DNA of 64,000 nucleotides, from assembly GCF_963675165.1 (NCBI RefSeq), contig NC_087379.1:1802201-1866200 (forward strand), read 5' to 3'. Shown piece by piece: positions 45,730 through 55,555 of this stretch (position 1 is the stretch's first letter; the number at the start of each line of letters is the position of its first letter). The translations under genes and the position numbers were made by a program. The notes under the pieces were generated by a model, which worked only from the letters and a program-made list of their open reading frames with translations, was not told the origin of the DNA and did no database searches. The DNA is from Halichondria panicea. Taxonomy: Eukaryota; Porifera; Demospongiae; Suberitida; Halichondriidae.

Positions 45730-46610
45730 ATTGTTTGCTACAAGAATGGTGACTACAAGTGCTCATGCTTGGGCTAAAATTAAAACTCATGCATGCATAC
45801 GCATGTACGTGCCTGTACAACAATTATAAAAAATAGTCTGCATTCGCAGCGTTGATGATAGCTATATACACATACAATGGACTAAGCAGGTCAAAAAGTG
45901 CCAAAAAAATCCTAAAATAGTTACTGTTGACACACAGCAGAGTGAGCTACACCCATGCATGCACAACGAGTCCTCTTATGGTGGCTCCTCTTTCACTATC
46001 TCTTCCTTTTCTTTCTCTTTTTGCCGACAAGATGCTGCGAATGTCAACCTGTGCAAATCATATATATAGCGCATTAAATGATGACTGAATGCATGCATGC
46101 ATATACTAATCGGGCGCCGCCGTGCACCCTGATCCCTCTATATACCATTGCCCGGAAGGAGGTCGGCAATATACCTGGCTATAGCTAGCTGGTACAACAA
46201 TCAATTCGAACCATTATAGTGGCCTACAGCCTATAATATATAGAGAGTAATGCCACAATAGGGTGAGAATATAATTGTACTTAAAGATTAGAACATTTCT
46301 AAGAAATTGTGCTGATATATAGTATACCATTACAGGTGAATTGCTAAGCGAAAAGGCACCCCAAAAACTCGATAATTCAGTACTGTAGTAATCAGTTTTG
46401 TATATAATTATACAGTCTGGCGTAGATTTTGGGAAGGGCAGGGGCTCAATGGTTGAGCATAAATATAGGCGCTGACTTTCATTGAATTAAAAAAAAAGGT
46501 CATCACTTTTTCTCAGCTGTGAGCATGCATCAGATCTACCATCAGCCCCCCTCTGCGGCGGGACTGCCTACGCCACTGCATGCATGGTATACATAATAAT
46601 ATTACTGTAT
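45730..46610. other. Intergenic, nothing recognised
   Basis: AT-rich, with TGCATGCA clusters; no gene, RNA or clear inverted repeat seen. Confidence 0.4.
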
Positions 46611-46615
46611 ATATA

Positions 46616-46814
46616 TATAGCGGGTAATTTTCGGGGGACAAAATATTCGCGGTTCAGCAATATTGAGACATTTCGTGGGTAAAATTTTCGTGGTTGCTGC
46701 TTGCACTGCAGGTAAAGGTAGGTAAGGTCGCTTCATTCGTGGGTAAATATTCGTGGTCAGACCTTCAACCACGAAAACAATGAATATTTTGCCCCACGAA
46801 AATTACCCGCTATA
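46616..46814. mobile_element. MITE, CCGTATAGC family, diverged left end
   Basis: The outer blocks TATAGCGGGTAATTTTC and GAAAATTACCCGCTATA mirror each other. The internal TCGTGGTCAG and CAACCACGAAAA are shared with the element at 22714-22817. The left boundary merges with an AT microsatellite. Confidence 0.75.
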
Positions 46815-46951
46815 CATATAAACTACAAAACTATACAATGCATAATTATATATGACGGTTAAACTATTCAGGATTGTTCACTCAGTTGTGCCAACATTCC
46901 ATATAGATCTACCTCAGCTGAAAACGATTGGCCTTTTAGCCTTTAGCTACA

Positions 46952-47065
46952 TACACTGTAAAAACAAATTGGTTGAAATAACCCATTTTTGGTTGCCTGA
47001 ATTGCAAAATTGCAATTCAGGCAACCAAAAATGGGTTATTTCAACCCATTTGTTTTTACAGTGTA
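46952..47065. mobile_element. Near-perfect 114-bp palindromic MITE
   Basis: The whole element is one palindrome with TACACTGTAAAAACAAAT at one end and its complement at the other, centred on AATTGCAAAATTGCAATT. I see a single mismatch between the arms. It would fold into one long hairpin if transcribed. Confidence 0.9.
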
Positions 47066-47475
47066 AACCACCACCTTTGGTTGCCATGGAAATCTGTTTG
47101 GGTGTGTTTTATAATTATAAGTTGTTCACCAACACAATGGTATCATAATAAATTAGAATGTTCCAATCCTTACATTTTTGTATGTACATGCACCAATACT
47201 GTAATGATCATTAGTCATTTCTTGTTCTTAATATTTCCTGTGTTGTAATGTTTACTGCATGCATGCATGCATGTACATGCGCATGAGTTCTTATCACTTC
47301 TTTTGTATAATTATGTCTATCTTATTGCTTTGCGCTCTAGCCCATGCATGCATGCTAAATGATGTACAAGTGTCTATAGTTTCCACGCTTTTTGGTGTTT
47401 CCCCTGGCCAATCCTTTACATTGCAAATGGTTTTCTAGTCGGATGTACATTATAGGTTTGTAGCATAAGAATATA

Positions 47476-47654
47476 CAGTGGAACCTCCTTTAACAACCAC
47501 CTCCGAATAAAGGCCAGTTGCTATATAATGGCCAGGCACCCAGGTCCCAAATGAACAGTTTGTGTACAAAACACACAACCTCTCAACAAAGGCCACCTCT
47601 GTATAAAGGCCAAAACATTGTTCCCCAAAGGTGCCCGTTATAGGGGTTCCACTG
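47476..47654. mobile_element. Short CAGTGGAACC-type MITE
   Basis: The ends CAGTGGAACCTCCTTTA and TAGGGGTTCCACTG are flanked by TA on both sides. The internal GGCACCCAGGTCCCAAATGA matches the element in BBS2 copy 2. Confidence 0.9.
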
Positions 47655-47659
47655 TAGTT

Positions 47660-48290
47660 GTAAGAATACAGAGGCGGAATCATTACTGTGCATCCCTTTG
47701 TGACCACATCCACTACCCCAAGCCTCCACTGGACTGTATACATGTATATAGGACATTGGCAAAGGCCACCACTCCTAAGATCAGTTTAAAGCACCCACTC
47801 ACTCACTGCAAGAAGATAGAGTTAACCCTATGAATTTTGTTGCAAAAGTAACGCTACGATCATGCCATCAGCTACTAAATATTATTTTAGCTTTGCACAA
47901 GTTATGAATATCAGAGTTAGCTCCGAAAGGTTGATTAAAGCCATGCACACTAGATTGCAAGACGTATACTTATAATTATGGGGATAAGAGCCTCTGCTCA
48001 TTGCATAACTGTTAATCTAGCTAACTACTTCGCACTTCCTATGCTGATACTTGGACTCTAAGCACCTCTAGTAACCGGTCCACCCTCCGAATAAGATGAT
48101 AGTATGTATTATATGAGACTTAGCTAGTGTCTTTACCTGATGACAATGATTCTATAGGATGGCTTCTATATGGAGACCCTGCAGCAGAGGGGGGAGTGAG
48201 GTATGATACTAAAGGTCCGACTATAATAAGAGAGACTTAGTACACACGTACACAGGAACAACATGGGCAAAGATTTCAATATAACTCACT
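47660..48290. other. Intergenic, start of the right-hand duplicated block
   Basis: From about 48170 the sequence (GGAGACCCTGCAGC, then GTATGATACTAAAGG and CTTAGTACACACGTACACAGG) matches 55.38-55.48 kb, downstream of the TRIM-NHL gene. The rest shows nothing. Confidence 0.5.
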
Positions 48291-48297
48291 AAAAAAG

Positions 48298-49152
48298 CTA
48301 CGAAAAGATTTGCACTCTATTGTTGTCACGATCACACACATACACCACACCACACTGGTCTACTGCTATGCCAAAAGGCCCATATAACTGTCCTAGTCCA
48401 GATCCTTTTGATCCAAACGATTTGAGAAACACTCCCTCACATGTGAACACTGAGACACGACCGTTCCCATTCTCCCCCACATACACCAAATCATTACTGT
48501 CCACACAGATGCTGACAGGCCCGTCAAGTTCTCCATTTCCACTGCCTTCCTTCCCAAATTGCCGCAGATAGACACCATCGGGTGTGAAAACTTTCACTCG
48601 AGCATTAGCAGGTTCAGCTACATACACACAACCACTACGATCGGATGCAACGTCATAGGGATGGTACAAATCTCGATTAGCACTGCCTTCACTGCCAAAC
48701 TTGCTGGAGAAAGTGAGGTCGGAGTTGAAGATGTTAACACAGTCAGCACCGCTATTAACAACATACACCTTCCCATTGACACTGTTGACACACACACCAT
48801 GAGGAAAATTTAACTGTCCAGGACCCGCATCAACACGACTACCTACTGCTGCTATCAGGTCTCCGCCACGTGAGAACTTCAACAGTCGACAATTACCAGT
48901 ATCTACCACTAGAATGTTGTCATCACCGTCCACTGCCACACCATAAGGACTCATCTCCTTAAAATCTGTGCCTCGAGTGTCTAATGTTCGCAGCTTCTCT
49001 CCTCTGGGGCTAAATATTGAGACAACACTAGTATTGGCTTCAGTCACAATTATCTCTCCAGCTTGGTTGAGTGCCACTCCATAAGGTTTCTTGATAGTCT
49101 TGATATCACTTCCTAGTTTATTGATCGGAGTCTTGACTGCCTCATTGCCCAT
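48298..49152 (-). CDS. NHL-repeat protein lacking the TRIM module
   Basis: An intronless gene of 284 residues, started at the ATG at 49152 (MGNEAVKTPINKLGS). It is made entirely of NHL-type beta-propeller blades: repeated patterns such as PYGVAVDGDDNILVVDTGNC and GGDLIAAVGS, ending FGIAVDQCGVVYVCDRDNNR. It aligns throughout with the C-terminal third of the TRIM-NHL protein at 55.6-57.8 kb. The short sequence before its ATG (a GACACAAAACTGA block on the plus strand) matches the leader of that longer gene, so it looks like a copy with the RING, B-box, coiled-coil and filamin regions removed in frame. A propeller alone could bind RNA or protein as a competitor of the full-length protein; that is inference. 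No lesions are visible. Confidence 0.8.
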   Translation of the reverse strand: MGNEAVKTPINKLGSDIKTIKKPYGVALNQAGEIIVTEANTSVVSIFSPRGEKLRTLDTRGTDFKEMSPYGVAVDGDDNILVVDTGNCRLLKFSRGGDLIAAVGSRVDAGPGQLNFPHGVCVNSVNGKVYVVNSGADCVNIFNSDLTFSSKFGSEGSANRDLYHPYDVASDRSGCVYVAEPANARVKVFTPDGVYLRQFGKEGSGNGELDGPVSICVDSNDLVYVGENGNGRVSVFTCEGVFLKSFGSKGSGLGQLYGPFGIAVDQCGVVYVCDRDNNRVQIFS

Positions 49153-49219
49153 TGACACAAAACTGAAGGGGGGAGAAAAGGATAAGTTATGGGGCTCGTT
49201 TATCTTTACTGGCCTACTA

Positions 49220-49425
49220 GAATAAAGGACGCATGTAGAGTGCTAGCTCAAGCTTTTGTACGATAAAAAAGCTCTAACATCAAAATCTGCCACTTAGGCT
49301 ATCTATGCTGTAAATGCAGTGCTATGGCACCCAGGTAAGTAGATGCACATGTCATACACAAACAAACAAACCAACAGACTATACTATACCCGTGGCCGCC
49401 CACTTGCGCCTCTGGTTAGAAAAAT
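49220..49425 (+). repeat. Isolated copy of the GC-hairpin/splice-donor repeat
   Basis: GCTGTAAATGCAGTGCTATG, then CACCCAGGTAAGTAG near 49330, an ACAAACAAAC run and ACCCGTGGCCGCCCAC near 49389 follow the same order as at 21.6-21.78 kb. It lies just upstream of the NHL-only gene. Confidence 0.7.
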
Positions 49426-49429
49426 ATTT

Positions 49430-51950
49430 ATAAAACGGCTCAAAGTAGCTCTAGACAACACTCACAGCTCTCACAGTGACTGGTCAGGTGATGCATGCAC
49501 AACAATATTCATAGGATCCGGCAAAGTATTGATTATGGTTAGACCACAATGCAATGGTACACACAAACTTGTGGCTATCAGTATTGCCTAGCAACATTCT
49601 ACACCCACTCTATTGCTAGCTCTCTGACCAGTTGCCTGAGATACAGACAACACACACTCATACAGTGTCACCCTCCATGCATGTTAACAACACTCCATAC
49701 CATTATGACATTGATCTCATGCACCTAATGCACACACTCAAATTTGTCATAATACAAAAGTTCGAATTGAGAATACGCACATTGATTTAAGAGTTGGTGC
49801 AACTGAAACCCAGTCTTCAAGAGAAGCTCTAAAACTGTCAGACAGTGGACTAGTGGACCTGCTAGACACAACCCACACATACACACACCAGACCACCCCC
49901 CCCACACACACGTACACACACACACACAAGTATATTTAAGGTTAGATCTCTTACACTGATTGTACATGTAGCTATACAAGCCACAAAACACCTAAACGTA
50001 AGATGATATCCAGATACAGAGGAGGTTGGACACGATCATGTGCACTACTTTTTTTGCTGAGCTGGCACAGAAATTAACAAGGATTTTCTATGTAAACTTC
50101 TAGCTGGTGTTGCACGATCATTGGAGACTGAAGGCAACATTTATGTATCTCTCTCAGGGCTCGCGCTAAAAATATTAGCATGACTGTCAACATGTCAGTC
50201 CAATTAATGTTTTGATCTGACAACATGTAATTTTGCTCTGACATGCAAATTAAGTTGGCTAGGCTATACAATTTCTATATTCAAAATCAGGCACACAAGT
50301 CATTGGTTCTTGTGCATGAGGCTGGCAGCATGATCTTCGAAGTTGGACTCTCGAATAATCCTTGAGCCATCAATAAACTCGTTCAAGTTTCTTAGGCCTT
50401 TTAGCTTATCATGAAACTTTGTAGAGAAAGACCCACCAGCCAAAGAGAGAGACCGACCATTCAGCCAGAGAGAGATAATAAACTAAGAACTTCAGAGACA
50501 GTTCGCTTGCTCTCAACTAGCTAACTACATTGAATGTACAGCCATGAGACAATTTGTAATTCTTGGTCATTTTCACTGATCCATTTATCCACACTTCTTG
50601 TTCTGAGCTACAAGAACTCTGATAAGGCTCTTACTAGTGCTAGAATAGCTAACCCCTATATAACGATCTCTGGCTAGCTCTACATGTATGCTCCGACAAA
50701 ATGTCTGACTAACACGTGCAATGATCGGACACGTGCACATAATGACCGGATTTTGTCAGGTGTCAGACTGTAATTTCGAGCCCTGCTCTCTGGCTACTTT
50801 GAATATAAAGTATTTATTAACCAACCCGATCCCCAGCGATCCCCTCTATTCTGGCGAGTTATCAGTACTGGCATACAGTGTTTACTAGATTCTTGCCAGC
50901 CAGTACAATGCAAGCTACATACAGCACCGCTGAACTATACTCTACCCTATAGTCTAGCTAATCTTGGTCCAGCCAGACAACAGACACAGCTAGTCCGGTG
51001 TTACAAGTCAGCAAAGCAAGAGTATCTATACATTTTTATTACAGTTATTCGGTATCTATGATAACGTGAGCAGAGACCTTAGGAATGTCACATGATTGAT
51101 AACACGTGGCCAACCTCCTCTGATCCAGATATGGGAATTACATGAGCCTAAACACAATCGGCATGGTATTAAAATTAGCTGAATGGAAAAGTGAAAAGAT
51201 TCTAACGTTGTCACGTGAGTACTACTACATCAAATAACAATAGTAATCTTTGGTTTAATGGTGCGACTATTCCGTATTCAATTTCAACGACCTTCCGAAT
51301 GGTGTTATCAAAGTTATTTAAGCCATACAAATATATTGGCTACACCATGGATACTAATAGTCTATGGTTCAAGGCGGAAAATAACAAATTATGACCCCGA
51401 CGAAATTTGGGATTGCAACACATCAATTAACCTTTATAGAAATCACACAAAAATGTGACATTAATCAACGATACTACCAGTTACGAAATTATAATAATGG
51501 TGGGGTTTTAGTATTCCCTATTGGAAATATCGGATTGCCTGCAGCAAATTACAAGGACCCAGAATTTCGTTGTTGTGTGCATTAAGAACTCAAGATAAAA
51601 CAGGTTCTATTTTCATGTACAATAGAGAGTTCTGGCCATTAATTTCTTCTCTGGAGAGATGCGCAATGCATCATGAGACAGCTAGAGAGTATAATAAACA
51701 ATATACCAATGACTAAAGGCCTTGTGTTCTTTCCTGTTTCAGTATATAGCTATCTATAGTAAGTCTTAATAGAATGGTCAGTTGGAACTTTAGGAAATGC
51801 AGTTGCTCCCAATGTTGTAAATACTTGAGAGACATAAACTCACTCTAATTAGCTGAGTCCCTAGGCTACTATTTGTCCCACCAGGCCGTTTATTTCTAGT
51901 TTATTTGTCATAATCAGTACGTTAGTTTGGCATGCATACAGGCGTCTTAG
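49430..51950. other. Intergenic part of the left duplicated block
   Basis: The stretch 49440-49740 matches 57990-58290 (for example GGTTAGACCACAATG and CTAGCAACATTCTACACCC). The stretch 49930-50010 matches 59760-59840, and 51120-51240 matches 59830-59970 (GAGCCTAAACACAATCG, GATTCTAACGTTGTCACG). The stretch 51270-51560 is a copy of a dispersed repeat also found at 60000-60230 and 61500-61800. No gene is seen. Confidence 0.55.
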
Positions 51951-51961
51951 TAAGTTAACCA

Positions 51962-52085
51962 CTTCTCACCGATCTCATCAGCAATGATGATGCTGCTCAA
52001 TCTGATTGGCTGGGTGGACTGAGCCGTGAGCTCTGCCTCCCAAGAGCATCCAGGCTCCTCCTCCAAATACAGCGTCTTCACTGAC
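51962..52085 (-). other. Exon-like segment of unidentified gene
   Basis: A well-formed minus-strand frame reads VKTLYLEEEPGCSWEAEL, then AQSTQPIRLSSIIIADEI, and ends at a donor-like ATCG/GTGAGAA. Codon choice looks genuine, but I cannot name the family. It sits among fragments of other conserved genes and may be one more. Confidence 0.35.
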
Positions 52086-52320
52086 ACTATATATGTCCGA
52101 TTTAGTGCTCAACCTGTGTGTATGGATGGGAGTGTATGTACGTGTGTGGAGGGTGGCATATACGTAATCATTAATATAATTATTTATTGCAGTGCACTAT
52201 AACTATTGAACGCTGGAATTCACCGAGCAATATATATTAAGCCATATTATTTTTAGGCCTAAATCTGTAAATCTTTGTACCAAGCTTAATTAACTATTGA
52301 CTGTAACTCACCGTCACAGC

Positions 52321-53412
52321 TAGCCTCGATCCCAGGCCGAGTTTTCGCTTTTATAACGGTTAGGCGAACAACTGGGCCTGGTACTAGTTGTCTGCGCATG
52401 CGTCAAAGTTTCATTGTATATTTGTGGTCGGCAAAAATATTTAATAAATCAATAATCGAAATTTGTACACAGAAAATGCACAGAGTGAGTACACAAAAGA
52501 TGCACATAGGGAGCTGCTTCACAAAGGCCTAGGGAGTTGCCAGTTGTGCTGCAGCACAATTACAGTGACCCAGGGCAACTTCAGGATGATTGAATGCCTT
52601 CAAATTACGTTTCAAAAAGATTTAGCAGGCTGCTGGACTTCTGTGATTCTAGGCCCCAACTCGTAACTCAGTTAAATTTTGCTTGAGAAAACGTAGATTC
52701 TCTTGATGTCTCTGAGCTACCCAGCAACGCTCGAATGAGCAGGTCATACTCCAGTCCTGTGAGTATAGGACAATATTAAAAGAAACCAAAACGGTTAAAC
52801 CCTTACCTCAAACTGTCCAGTCTCGTCCGTTACTATAGCCAAGAGGAGCACTGTTGGGATAGCTGGATATTAGCCATTGCTCCTAGATCCTGTACAGAGA
52901 AGTAGACATTTTAAATACGTGTAGATCTATACATATTAAATTTCTCGGTTATAGTGTCATTGTCAACGAGCTGATGATGGCAGCACCAAGTTCTCTAGCT
53001 CACACTCTTCACTTGATCCACCATATTAATGATGAAACTATAGTCTACCTACGTACCGGTAGATCTTGCCAAACATGAACAAGACTTGATAGCATAGCCA
53101 TAGGGCCCACACAAAAATATCTGACCTTAACAAGCTTGACAAAGCTTTATACCTCTTTCCTTGTTGTTCAGTCTTCAGAATAAGCTTCAGAGAAGAGAGA
53201 AGCTTCAGCTAAGAGCCATTCCAAATAATGATAAAACGGGAACTGACTTCTAGTACACGATAGTACACGAATATAAATGTCACAAAAGTGAACGAGAATA
53301 TCCATTCGTCAGAATCTGACGAACGACTGACGCATGCGCAGACAACTAGTACCAGGCCCAGTTGTTCGCCTAACCGTTATAAAAGCGAAAACTCGGCCTG
53401 GGATCGAGGCTA
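52321..53412. mobile_element. DNA transposon with perfect 85-bp TIRs and duplicated target (MULE-like)
   Basis: The terminal inverted repeats 52321-52405 and 53328-53412 are identical over 85 bp (outer tip TAGCCTCGATCCCAGGCC). CGTCACAGC, nine bases, directly flanks both ends. The paralogous block at about 62893 has one copy of that target and no insertion. The 0.9-kb interior has no transposase, but two minus-strand exon-like pieces are present: one ending TVLLLAIVTDETGQFE with donor GAG/GTAAGG near 52807, and one after a TACTCACAG acceptor near 52757. Long TIRs with a 9-bp duplication suggest a Mutator-like element. An 8-bp hAT target cannot be fully excluded. Confidence 0.85.
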
Positions 53413-53785
53413 CGTCACAGCTTGCACACTGCACCAGTATCCCCCCTCCCCTACACACACACAGTAGGTATACACTGACCAAGAGAAACAACCCCTTGAG
53501 GGGAGCTCAGAGTGAATTAAGTTGACCTTGTCAATGACTAAAATGTTGGAGGGGACATATTATAGGGAAGTCAAACCACGGTACGTTCAGCTTCCCCAGT
53601 GAGCTGGCTTTATATGAAGAGAGCAGACGAGTATGAGGACCGTGTGGCTGCCTTCATCTTGAGTATAGGAGAGATAGTTAGTTCATGTAAATGTAGTTTG
53701 TAGCTATCGATCAGCCCCTCCCCCACTTTGTTTGCAAAATAACATACTTTACACAAATTAATAATAACACGCTCATGCACCAATG

Positions 53786-54040
53786 CTAAGACTCAGAGTC
53801 CAATTGTTTGATGTGGTGTAGCACAGTGTCCATGGAGGGTCTGTCCTGAGGGGAGTGAGAGACACAGGGTGTGATGAGCTCCCGCCATACACCTTCCATA
53901 CTCGATAGCAGAACAAGAAATACAGCAGCTTCAGGAAATCTGGCATTCACCACTTCACAAAGCAAGCACTCTAAAACTGTACACATCATCTTTGTCCATG
54001 CACTAGGCTGTGGGGGGAGGGAAAATTGGTTCAGGAAATT
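53786..54040 (-). pseudogene. Protein kinase C-terminal fragment, copy A
   Basis: The minus frame gives CEVVNARFPEAAVFL, then WRELITPCVSHSPQDRPSMD, TVLHHIKQLDSES and a stop, matching the last helices of a protein kinase domain (E-W/F region, then P-DRPSM and a VL-I-L tail). The SFGVL start is scrambled relative to copy B at 63.3-63.5 kb, which keeps DDVKSFGVLACEVVNARF. ATP-binding and catalytic loops are absent. Confidence 0.6.
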
Positions 54041-54099
54041 GATCACATAAAAACACAATCTATACAATTAAAAATTAAATAGACAGTAGTGTACAACAC

Positions 54100-54570
54100 A
54101 GGAATATAGGGACAGTAATATCGAATGCGAGGTTATAATGACACTGTACAAGCTTGATTGCGTTTTAAATTGCAATCTAATTATTTCTTTAGACACATAA
54201 GAATTCATTCACAATCGAAAAATCGCTGCATTTGAAACTCGATATAATACTGGGATCATCATATTTTTATCAACACATATTAGTAAAAACAAGAGTACTA
54301 TCGAATGCGAAATTAGTCAATCAGGAATTATCAGAGCTATAGTCTTCGCAAGCCAGCCGTTACAATGTATCCTCTAGCAAATTACACATGAGCTACTTGT
54401 GCAGACTAAGTGGCTGTTTGCATTGAAAGTGGTTATAGTGGTTAGAGGACGGATGTGTGAAACCACATAATCAAATACATGAACTAGGATTACACGAGAT
54501 TATATACACCAGAGCAGATTGACCCTAAACACACACATGGGTACATACTGTCAAGGAGGTCATGATGAAT
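54100..54570. other. Intergenic, nothing recognised
   Basis: AT-rich, with no motif-bearing frame and no repeat ends seen. Confidence 0.4.
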
Positions 54571-54579
54571 ACACACTAA

Positions 54580-54700
54580 CCTGATGAGATAGGTTCTCCC
54601 TGGAGAGTACGGAGGGCAGGTACTGGTTGGAGGAGGTCGTGAGAACAGCTGCACCAGACACACCTCCCATGCAGTCTCACACACACTAGCGCTGCACAAC
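54580..54700 (-). other. Duplicated exon-like segment, copy A
   Basis: Bounded by TTGTGCAG and GTTAGTG, with a coding-like frame SVCETAWEVCLVQLFSRPPP then TCPPYSPGR. It recurs at 60470-60590 with a frame-changing difference. I cannot name the gene. Confidence 0.35.
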
Positions 54701-55149
54701 AGACACACTTTGAACAAAACCAAATATGGCAAATGATAATGTGTGTACGTAATCTAAAGTTACGGCCTCTCAAAGTCCTATATACAGCTATACCCAGGCA
54801 CACCCCACACCTCCATAATACTGGGATACCATTATACATAATTTTATGTTCTGACGGTCCAATTTCAATGATTTGATGCTTTTCTGAAAGCTCCATAAAT
54901 GGCACAATCAACCCACACATTCTCAAAGTGGTACAGCCACCACTGTACACATGTAACTCTTATAGAAAGTTCTATCAAAGTAATGGATGCTAAAATCAGT
55001 GGCAAAAGTTGTCCCCCTCAACAACACACTTGCTATCTGAGTCCTTGTGTTGTAGTGAGGAGGTCTGGGGGGTGGGTAGAGCATTCTGATTGGACAATCA
55101 AAACGACCATTGAAGTTCCAGTCCAGTGACCTTTGACCTATGTGGGTGG

Positions 55150-55395
55150 AGTCTCCCTACTGTCGTATACTTCCGATGTCATGGTGATGACGTCTGACCT
55201 CCCATCTCTCCACCAGATACTTAACAAAGGACAGTGGCAGATCCATGCACTCATCCATGGAGGGTTGTAGCATCATGTTCTCAATTAGTAGCTTGATGAT
55301 ATCAGGCTCCACCCCCTGTCCCTCAGACGGACCTTGACTTTGGCCGTACCAGTGTTGACGCCCACCACCAGCACCATGTCACCATGGAGACCCTG
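55150..55395 (-). pseudogene. NUP210: NUP210 fragment, frameshifted
   Basis: Consecutive minus-strand frames read LHGDMVLVVGVNTGTAKVKV, then VEPDIIKLLIENMMLQPSMD, then LPLSFVKYLVER, then SDVITMTSEVYDS. This follows the order of a lumenal segment of the nuclear pore membrane protein gp210 (GDRILVSGMKTGSSKLKARI, then RLLILENILLNPAYD, then a S-KV-K and T-LSMPS-Y pattern). At least two frameshifts separate the pieces. The rest of this very large gene is absent, so it is a fragment lying downstream of the TRIM-NHL gene. Confidence 0.7.
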
Positions 55396-55555
55396 CAGCG
55401 GAGGGGGGGTGGGGTGAGGTACGATACTAAAGGTATACGACTATAACAGGAGAGACTAAGTACACACGTACACAGGGACAGCACGGGCAAAGATTCACTA
55501 ATTTCAATTTTCAATATTCATTAGCAACGTTACGTAAAATAACTCACAACAAAAT

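Noticed and set aside
49860-49935. CA/GT runs with Cys-Val-Trp-rich frames
   Set aside because: Simple microsatellite sequence giving low-complexity translations, not a cysteine-rich peptide gene.
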